Of a stretch of DNA of 7,116 nucleotides, positions 1-4,728 are shown one piece after another. The stretch is from Fimenecus sp045578245 (GTDB lineage: Bacteria > Bacillota > Clostridia > Oscillospirales > Acutalibacteraceae): the NCBI GenBank assembly GCA_045578245.1, contig JAZNJX010000111.1:1-7116 (forward strand), read 5' to 3'. The notes under the pieces are model-generated. The model had not been told where the DNA came from. It searched no databases and was given only the letters and a program-made list of their open reading frames with translations. The position numbers and the translations under genes were made by a program. Every line of letters starts with the position of its first letter. Within the stretch, counting starts at the first letter, position 1.

Positions 1-2304
1 GTTTGTTACTCTGTCACCACCCGGCATAAGCACATTTACACCTGCTCTTACTCTGTAAGCCTGGTCACGCATCTTAGGGAATTCCTGACTCTTTGAAGGA
101 CGCATCCACCAGTCAGTCATAACAACTCCGTCAAAGCCCCACTCTTCATGGAGAATTCTCTCACAGAGTTCATAGTTATAATGACCCCAAACACCATTAA
201 TCTTGTTATAAGATGTCATAATTGTATTTGGCTTAGCAGTCTTTACACAGATTTCAAAGCCTTTTAAGTAGATTTCACGTAATGCTCTTTCTGAAAGTCT
301 TGAATCGTTACCGGTACGATTTACTTCCTGATTGTTACAAGCATAATGTTTAGGACAAGCACTACCGCCACAGGTCTGAATACCCTTAACTGCAGCTGCA
401 CCCATAAGACCTGTTACAACAGGGTCCTCTGAATAATATTCAAAGTTTCTGCCACAGAGATGGCTACGGTGAATATTCATACCAGGTGCTAAAAGGATAT
501 CACTGCCCTTTGCCTTTAATTCTTCACTGATTTTTGCATAAACTCTTTGGACAAGTTCAGTGTTGAATGTACTTGCAAGCGCAGTACCATTAGGAATAAG
601 TGAACAATAAGAGAGAAGTCGGATACCTGAAGGTCCGTCAGTTGTAATCATTGGTGGAACACCCTTGTCACGAAGGCTCTGTAAGATACCACCCATAGCG
701 CCTGCGTTACCCTTTGCACCCAAAGGCGAATCCATCTTGTAATCCCCTCGGGAAATTGCTTCTAATTCATCAAGGCTCAACTGTGCCACAAAGTCTTCCA
801 TTGAAACTTTGCCATCTTCCACATCACTGAGTTTATATCCTTTGTCGCCTGTAATTGCTACACCTTCACCTATGTTGTCAAGTATAACCTGTTTAAGGTC
901 ATACTTACGGCAAGTAACAGGCTCTTTTTTAAGACCTTCTTCACTGTTTACATAACGGTCAAACTGTACTTGTGGTGCAGAACACTGCTTAAGTCTAAGA
1001 GTTGCAACAGTTTTTTCCTGATAATAACTCCACTTCTTTTCTGCACTACGCACATCACTACCTACATAGAGAGCGAATTCTCCCTTTTCCATGACATATG
1101 AATAAGCATATCCACTTACACCGCTATCGTCGTAGGAATAAAATCTTTCGATTGGCACAATGATTTCAAGACTTTCACTTTCATCTGGTTCAAGCACCTT
1201 TGTCTTGCCAAATGCAGCCAACTCCCTTGCAGGGTTGCCGAGCTTTCCACATGGTTTTGAAACATAAACCTGAACTGCTTCCTTGCCTGCACATTCTCCG
1301 ATGTTTTTAACAGTGCATTTTACAACTACATTTTCTTCTGTCTGTTCTGCACTATCGAAATCAATCTTGAATTTTGTGTATGACAAACCATAGCCGAATG
1401 GATAAATTACTGCATCCTTATTGAATGTTTCAAACCAACGATAACCAACATAAATGTCTTCTTCATATATATTTGCATCACGATTACCAAAGTTTGCAGA
1501 AGATGAGTAGTCTTCATATCTCTTTGCGATTGTATCGGTAAGCTTACCACTTGGTGTAACTTTTCCGCAAAGGAGGTCTGCAACAGCATTACCGCTTTCC
1601 ATACCACCCTGCCAGACAATCATAACAGCACCGATTTTGTTGCCGAATTCACGAAGCCAACTCATATCCATAACAGAGCCGATATTGAGAAGAATTGTAA
1701 CATTATCAAACTGTTCACAGATTCTGTGAAGCGCTGTTCTTTCTTCATCAGTTACATAGAAGCTACCTTTTTCAAGCGTATTTTCTCTGTCTTCACCTGA
1801 GGAACGACCGATTACGAAAACTGCGTTATCACTGTTTTCCTTTGCTTTCTTAACAAGGTCAACAGTAAGTGGCATTTCAGGGTAAAATCTTGGCCAATGA
1901 CCCCATACACCGTGGTCAATAGGATTTTCCTGGCACCATTTTTCGTATGTATCGGAAAGTTCTGTGTTAAGAACTAAATCATCACAGTTTTTAAGTCCTT
2001 CGATAAGATTCACGCCATAAGGTTTTTTAACGTCACCACCTGAACCGTAACCTGTATAGAACCAGTCGTTCTGCACTCTGCCAAAAACAGATACTTTTGT
2101 ACCTTTCTTAAAAGGAAGAACCCCGTTATTTTCTAAAAGAATGGCAGTTTCACCTGCAGCCTCACGCAACACTTCAGGCATTCCGTCAGTGACCGTTACC
2201 TCACCTAATGCTTCAAGTGCTTCTTCCTGAGAAACATCTGCGCCTGCAATTTTCATACCTAATTTCATTACGCCAACAACAATTTTTTCTGTAAACTTTG
2301 ACAT
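1..2304 (-). CDS. GH3 beta-glucosidase with permuted domain order, 3' end missing
   Basis: Retaining family 3 glycoside hydrolase, probably releasing terminal beta-glucose (or a related sugar) from oligosaccharides. There is no signal peptide, so it should be cytoplasmic. 768 codons are read without interruption from ATG 2304 to the window edge; the C-terminus lies outside. Domains are in reversed order: a GH3 C-type alpha/beta domain (about 45-312, with IGRSSGEDRE at 165-174 and FGYGLSYTKF at 303-312), an Fn3-like domain (about 315-420, with VQVYVSKP around 344-351), then the GH3 N-type catalytic barrel (from about 500). The barrel carries TDGPSGIR (555-562), GRNFEYYSEDP (618-628), CPKHYACNNQE (650-660) and MTDWW (729-733), where D731 is the predicted nucleophile. 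This arrangement is known from Ruminococcus albus and Butyrivibrio fibrisolvens beta-glucosidases. The SD is AAAGGGG (2314-2320), 9 bases before the ATG. It has its own promoter behind the upstream gene's terminator. Family certain; exact substrate not readable. Confidence 0.96.
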   Translation of the reverse strand, partial: MSKFTEKIVVGVMKLGMKIAGADVSQEEALEALGEVTVTDGMPEVLREAAGETAILLENNGVLPFKKGTKVSVFGRVQNDWFYTGYGSGGDVKKPYGVNLIEGLKNCDDLVLNTELSDTYEKWCQENPIDHGVWGHWPRFYPEMPLTVDLVKKAKENSDNAVFVIGRSSGEDRENTLEKGSFYVTDEERTALHRICEQFDNVTILLNIGSVMDMSWLREFGNKIGAVMIVWQGGMESGNAVADLLCGKVTPSGKLTDTIAKRYEDYSSSANFGNRDANIYEEDIYVGYRWFETFNKDAVIYPFGYGLSYTKFKIDFDSAEQTEENVVVKCTVKNIGECAGKEAVQVYVSKPCGKLGNPARELAAFGKTKVLEPDESESLEIIVPIERFYSYDDSGVSGYAYSYVMEKGEFALYVGSDVRSAEKKWSYYQEKTVATLRLKQCSAPQVQFDRYVNSEEGLKKEPVTCRKYDLKQVILDNIGEGVAITGDKGYKLSDVEDGKVSMEDFVAQLSLDELEAISRGDYKMDSPLGAKGNAGAMGGILQSLRDKGVPPMITTDGPSGIRLLSYCSLIPNGTALASTFNTELVQRVYAKISEELKAKGSDILLAPGMNIHRSHLCGRNFEYYSEDPVVTGLMGAAAVKGIQTCGGSACPKHYACNNQEVNRTGNDSRLSERALREIYLKGFEICVKTAKPNTIMTSYNKINGVWGHYNYELCERILHEEWGFDGVVMTDWWMRPSKSQEFPKMRDQAYRVRAGVNVLMPGGDRVTN

Positions 2305-2334
2305 GAATAAAATCCCCTTTTCTTTAATGGATTA

Positions 2335-2363
2335 ATTCTAACATATAATAACTCTCTTTTCAA
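2335..2363 (-). promoter_or_regulatory. sigma-A promoter of the GH3 gene
   Basis: On the minus strand, TTGAAA (2358-2363) is followed after 17 bases by TAGAAT (2335-2340), with TGT just before the -10 giving an extended -10 form. Transcription would start near 2328, about 24 bases ahead of the ATG at 2304. It lies just past the terminator of the surface-protein gene, so the GH3 gene appears to be a separate transcription unit. I saw no clear CcpA (cre) site overlapping it. Confidence 0.75.
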
Positions 2364-2366
2364 CAC

Positions 2367-2404
2367 AAATAAAAACATCTGCCTCAGTATAATGAGACAG
2401 ATGT
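2367..2404 (-). terminator. Rho-independent terminator of the surface-protein gene
   Basis: The arms 2375-2386 and 2393-2404 pair over 12 positions around a 6-base loop. The single mismatch on the plus strand (C against A) becomes a G-U wobble in the minus-strand RNA, so the stem is unbroken only in that direction. It is followed by a T-rich run (TTTTATTT, 2374-2367). It lies 11 bases past the stop codon at 2415. Confidence 0.9.
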
Positions 2405-2414
2405 CAAATTCTAA

Positions 2415-3758
2415 TTATTCTTTTTTCTTACGCTGTTGAAGGAGTATTACATAAACTGCTAATGTAATTACTATTACTACACACAGCACAATAACAAGTA
2501 CAGCAGATTTATCACTTTCGCTCATTTCTTCGCCAAAGAGACCTGCCAAGCCATTCTTCTCGTCATTGTCATCCTTATCATTATCTGGCTTATTGATGTT
2601 ATTATCAATCGGAGACTGAATTTCAGGCTCAATTGGTGTTATTGGCTGAGTAGGAGTCTCTATAGGATTTGTTATTGGCTCTGTTACCTCTTCATCAGGC
2701 CCCGAAGTTAACTTTGGTATTTGTTTAGTCTCAACTTCTTTACACACTTTACATATTCTTCTCTGCTCGCCTTCCATTAATAGAGTAGGCTCTCTTGTAA
2801 CGCTCCATTTATCGAATTTATGTCCATTTGCAGGGATAGCTACCGGAGAACTACTCTCGAAAGGACAATCCTTACATTTACCTACAGCTAAACCAGGTTC
2901 AGTACAAGTAGGTTGTTTTTTTATGGATGAGTCAGCAAAGTTATGTGGTTTTACAGGAACTGTTGAAGATTCACCTTCCTGACCGCACACAGTACAAACT
3001 TTAACCTGTGTACCAGTTGCTGTACAAGTAGGCTCTTTTGTTATCTTTGTATCATCAAATCTGTGTCCGGTTGCATCAATAGATTTAATTTCTTCCGAAC
3101 CACATTTTGTACATGTCTTGGTTTGAGCACCAGGTTCAGTACAAGTAGGCTGTTTAATCTCAGGTTCGCCAAAAGTATGAGCAAGCATTGGAATTTCCTT
3201 TTCCTCTGTGTGCCCACAAGGACAAGTAAGCTTCATATTTCCTTTTTCTGTACATGATGCGACTTTTACAGTCTCCGAAGTCATATTGGCATGAGCACAA
3301 GGCTTGAAATAAAGGTTTGTTGAACCTACAGATACTGCTTCAGATACCTCGCCGTTTAATCTCTTACCACTAACCCCACTAATTGAGATTGTTGCATCAC
3401 CTTTAAGAACCTTAAACTGCATACTTACAAGCTGTCCACCAGCAGCAACTGCTTCCGTGCTTTTACCAGAAAAAGAAACAGAGCCTGCAGCTTCTGTAGC
3501 ACTTGCAGTAGCAAAAACACCAGATGCCTTAGCTGAGCCAGCAACAAGTTCAAAATGGGTTGTTGGATATGTAACCTTAAAATTAAGTTCTGTAAGATTT
3601 GAATTAGCAGAAAGAGTAACATAAACAGTAACTGTATCGCCTACAGTAACATTCGTTGTGCTTGCGCCAACAGAAACTTTAGGTGCATCCGCAAAACAAG
3701 GCACAGCGGTCAATGCTAAAATCAAGACTGCTATTAAGCAAACAAAAAACTTTTTCAT
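2415..3758 (-). CDS. Secreted membrane-anchored surface protein: cohesin-like domain plus five Cys-rich repeats
   Basis: Predicted extracellular protein of 447 residues held by a C-terminal membrane helix. Residues 1-23 form a signal peptide (MKKFF, hydrophobic core, likely cut after CFA). Residues about 25-150 are an all-beta domain that reads like a cohesin/carbohydrate-binding fold (VGDTVTVYVTL, LTELNFKVTYP, VSMQFKVL). Residues 154-350 hold five repeats of about 40 residues. A linker rich in Pro, Thr, Glu, Asp and Asn (351-403) leads to a membrane segment (about 418-438) followed by QQRKKKE. There is no LPXTG motif. ATG 3758 is chosen because AGGAG (3767-3771) lies 8 bases upstream; an in-frame GTG at 3767 overlaps that site. 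Likely roles are binding of polysaccharide or a partner protein at the cell surface. Whether the domain binds dockerins cannot be told, and no dockerin is visible in this window. It is flanked by its own promoter and terminator. Confidence 0.9.
   Translation of the reverse strand: MKKFFVCLIAVLILALTAVPCFADAPKVSVGASTTNVTVGDTVTVYVTLSANSNLTELNFKVTYPTTHFELVAGSAKASGVFATASATEAAGSVSFSGKSTEAVAAGGQLVSMQFKVLKGDATISISGVSGKRLNGEVSEAVSVGSTNLYFKPCAHANMTSETVKVASCTEKGNMKLTCPCGHTEEKEIPMLAHTFGEPEIKQPTCTEPGAQTKTCTKCGSEEIKSIDATGHRFDDTKITKEPTCTATGTQVKVCTVCGQEGESSTVPVKPHNFADSSIKKQPTCTEPGLAVGKCKDCPFESSSPVAIPANGHKFDKWSVTREPTLLMEGEQRRICKVCKEVETKQIPKLTSGPDEEVTEPITNPIETPTQPITPIEPEIQSPIDNNINKPDNDKDDNDEKNGLAGLFGEEMSESDKSAVLVIVLCVVIVITLAVYVILLQQRKKKE
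2709..3299 (-). repeat. Five tandem cysteine-rich repeats within the surface protein
   Basis: Five units of 39-40 residues follow the plan H-x-F, PTCTxxG, CxxCG, then a short strand ending in I-P-x-x-x-H. Units start near residues 154, 194, 233, 273 and 313. Cysteines are at C169/C179/C181, C206/C216/C219, C245/C255/C258, C285/C295/C298 and C336/C339. Unit 1 has CPC instead of CxxC, and unit 5 has lost the first cysteine. Similar repeats are common in surface proteins of gut Clostridia. Function is uncertain: the cysteines could form disulfides or bind metal, and the array may act as a stalk. At DNA level, units 2 and 4 share an exact 21-base block (2892-2912 and 3129-3149). Confidence 0.85.
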
Positions 3759-3766
3759 AATTATCA

Positions 3767-3771
3767 CTCCT
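3767..3771 (-). promoter_or_regulatory. Ribosome binding site deciding the start of the surface protein
   Basis: AGGAG on the minus strand lies 8 bases ahead of ATG 3758. The longer reading frame begins at a GTG (3767) whose first G is the last base of this site, so that start is ruled out. Confidence 0.85.
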
Positions 3772-3790
3772 GATAAAGTAACATATATTA

Positions 3791-3818
3791 ATTATACCAA
3801 TAAAACAAGTTTTGTCAA
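3791..3818 (-). promoter_or_regulatory. Strong sigma-A promoter of the surface-protein gene
   Basis: A perfect TTGACA (3813-3818) and a perfect TATAAT (3791-3796) are separated by 16 bases, with TGG before the -10 (extended -10). Transcription would start near 3784, giving a leader of about 26 bases. The -35 box contains the TGA stop codon of the 79-residue upstream gene. Confidence 0.88.
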
Positions 3819-4054
3819 TTGTATCTATGGGGATAATACGTCTTTTTACAATCATTTCCAGAATAATAATTAAGCAAGGTTTTCCCGAGAATTCTTGTGT
3901 CTCTTTCCATCTCCTTAAAAGTAATAATGATGCTGTTAAGCTCAAAAAGGGCTACTCCACAGCAAGTTTTCCGTTCTGCAATAAAGGCATCTATAATCAC
4001 CTTTAAATCGTCTGCTTGCTTTAGGTATTCTTCTCCTAACTGATATAAAGTCAT
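3815..4054 (-). CDS. Small helical protein of unknown function, 79 aa
   Basis: I do not recognise a function. The protein is short and probably forms two amphipathic helices (about residues 1-29 and 34-62) around a CCG turn (31-33), followed by LLNYY and a polar tail with C69 and a basic, Tyr-rich end. The layout (LYQLGEEYLKQADDLK at the start, YY near the end of helix 2) reminds me of short coiled-coil hypothetical proteins of Clostridia, but that is from memory. Reality of the gene is supported by AGGAGG 5 bases before the ATG and by a good promoter whose predicted start (near 4092) falls just upstream. A longer frame from GTG 4108 would begin inside that promoter and is rejected. No terminator follows, so transcripts probably continue into the surface-protein gene. 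Confidence 0.72.
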   Translation of the reverse strand: MTLYQLGEEYLKQADDLKVIIDAFIAERKTCCGVALFELNSIIITFKEMERDTRILGKTLLNYYSGNDCKKTYYPHRYN

Positions 4055-4059
4055 TATTG

Positions 4060-4065
4060 CCTCCT
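4060..4065 (-). promoter_or_regulatory. Ribosome binding site of the 79-aa gene
   Basis: A full AGGAGG on the minus strand, 5 bases from ATG 4054, fixes this start over the in-frame GTG at 4108. Confidence 0.85.
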
Positions 4066-4098
4066 TTTTTCGTCGAACATTTGTTCTGTGTATAGAGT

Positions 4099-4127
4099 AT
4101 AATATCACTTTTTATTGCTATATACAA
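4099..4127 (-). promoter_or_regulatory. Sigma-A promoter of the 79-aa gene
   Basis: On the minus strand TTGTAT (4122-4127), 17 bases, TATTAT (4099-4104). The predicted start of transcription is near 4092, leaving a leader of about 38 bases. The -35 box begins immediately after the U-tract of the preceding terminator. Confidence 0.65.
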
Positions 4128-4128
4128 T

Positions 4129-4169
4129 AAACAAAACAAAAAACAGTCCGTTTTTCAGGACTGTTTTTT
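4129..4169 (-). terminator. Terminator of the zinc-ribbon membrane protein gene (bidirectional in form)
   Basis: The arms 4141-4149 and 4158-4166 pair over 9 positions (core CAGTCC/GGACTG) with an 8-base loop. On the minus strand the hairpin is followed by TTTTTTGTTTTGTTT; on the plus strand it is followed by TTTTTT, so it could stop transcription both ways. The only gene it can serve here is the minus-strand gene ending at 4195. Confidence 0.88.
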
Positions 4170-4194
4170 AAATTTATACTTGATTTTTTATTTT

Positions 4195-4629
4195 TTATGT
4201 TTTTTTGATTGTTTTTGCTCTGCATTTTGGACATGTAATCTCTATTTTGCCTCTACCCTTAGGAACTCGCAAAACAGTTTTACATTCCTTACACTTAAAA
4301 TACTTATGTGTATTCTTATCTCGGATTTTATTTCCAAGGAGTTTAAGTTCCGCCTTTGGCTTTTCACTCCATCTTAAGTACCAGTAAAGCTCTTTCCGTC
4401 TTGCCTCGTAGTTTTTTGACAATGAACGATACAAACCATACAGAATCAAAAGCCAGCCTATAAAATACATAAATCTGAGATGTCTGAAATTCCCAAAAAC
4501 AGAAAGCACAAGTCCTGCCACAGACAAAAACAATGTAAACTGGTCATTGCCATATCGACCAACCATAAACTGCTGTATCTTAATAGAAATTCTTTGCATA
4601 ACCTCTCTAAGTCTTTGTGAAAAATTCAT
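4195..4629 (-). CDS. Small membrane protein with C-terminal zinc ribbon, 144 aa
   Basis: Predicted integral membrane protein of unknown role. After a basic, amphipathic N-terminus (1-26) come two membrane segments (about 31-48 and 53-70) joined by a short loop (NFRHLR). A basic, aromatic stretch (72-110) follows, then a zinc ribbon with C113-x2-C116 and C133-x2-C136 around RVPKGRGKIEITCPKC (121-136). By the positive-inside rule, the N-terminus and zinc ribbon are probably both cytoplasmic. Similar two-helix/zinc-ribbon proteins with an R-V-P-x-G-x-G-K core occur widely in Clostridia and are annotated as hypothetical; I know of no assigned function. ATG 4629 is chosen because GGAAG lies 8 bases upstream and the promoter -10 sits just ahead. 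The longer frame starts at TTG 4674, upstream of the predicted transcription start. It has its own promoter and terminator, so it is probably monocistronic, with possible readthrough from the GH2 gene. Confidence 0.88.
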   Translation of the reverse strand: MNFSQRLREVMQRISIKIQQFMVGRYGNDQFTLFLSVAGLVLSVFGNFRHLRFMYFIGWLLILYGLYRSLSKNYEARRKELYWYLRWSEKPKAELKLLGNKIRDKNTHKYFKCKECKTVLRVPKGRGKIEITCPKCRAKTIKKT

Positions 4630-4638
4630 TTTTTCATC

Positions 4639-4646
4639 TTCCTTTG
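4639..4646 (-). promoter_or_regulatory. Ribosome binding site of the zinc-ribbon protein gene
   Basis: AAAGGAAG on the minus strand, 8-9 bases before ATG 4629. Together with the -10 element at 4663-4668, it decides against the upstream TTG (4674) as start. Confidence 0.75.
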
Positions 4647-4662
4647 AATAAATTACAGATAT

Positions 4663-4671
4663 ATTATACCA
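4663..4671 (-). promoter_or_regulatory. Extended -10 promoter of the zinc-ribbon protein gene
   Basis: TGG followed by a perfect TATAAT (4663-4668) on the minus strand. No good -35 hexamer lies 16-18 bases upstream (the best is near TAATCT), so the extended -10 would carry most of the recognition. The start of transcription would be near 4656, giving a leader of about 27 bases. Confidence 0.65.
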
Positions 4672-4728
4672 CAATTATTTGGAAAAGATTACCTGAATTT
4701 TAATAAAGTGTAAAAAGAGGGGCAAGAA

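Noticed and set aside
1407..1619. 70-codon minus-strand open frame within the GH3 gene
   Set aside because: It is in another frame of the GH3 coding region, which reads through continuously with conserved motifs.
3759..3767. GTG start adding three residues to the surface protein
   Set aside because: The GTG overlaps the AGGAG ribosome binding site. ATG 3758 has ideal spacing and begins a typical MKKFF signal peptide.
3796..3816. AAAACTTGTTTT inverted repeat as a terminator of the 79-aa gene
   Set aside because: The arms would leave only a two-base loop, the stem is all A-T except one pair, and it is the spacer of a strong promoter.
3658..4006. Two plus-strand open frames across the surface-protein promoter region
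   Set aside because: They run antisense over the promoter and the 79-aa gene, lack ribosome binding sites, and have low-complexity products. AT-rich chance frames are more likely.
3942..4139. 65-codon minus-strand frame overlapping the 79-aa gene
   Set aside because: It starts upstream of the predicted transcription start, has no ribosome binding site that I can see, and overlaps the better supported 79-aa frame.
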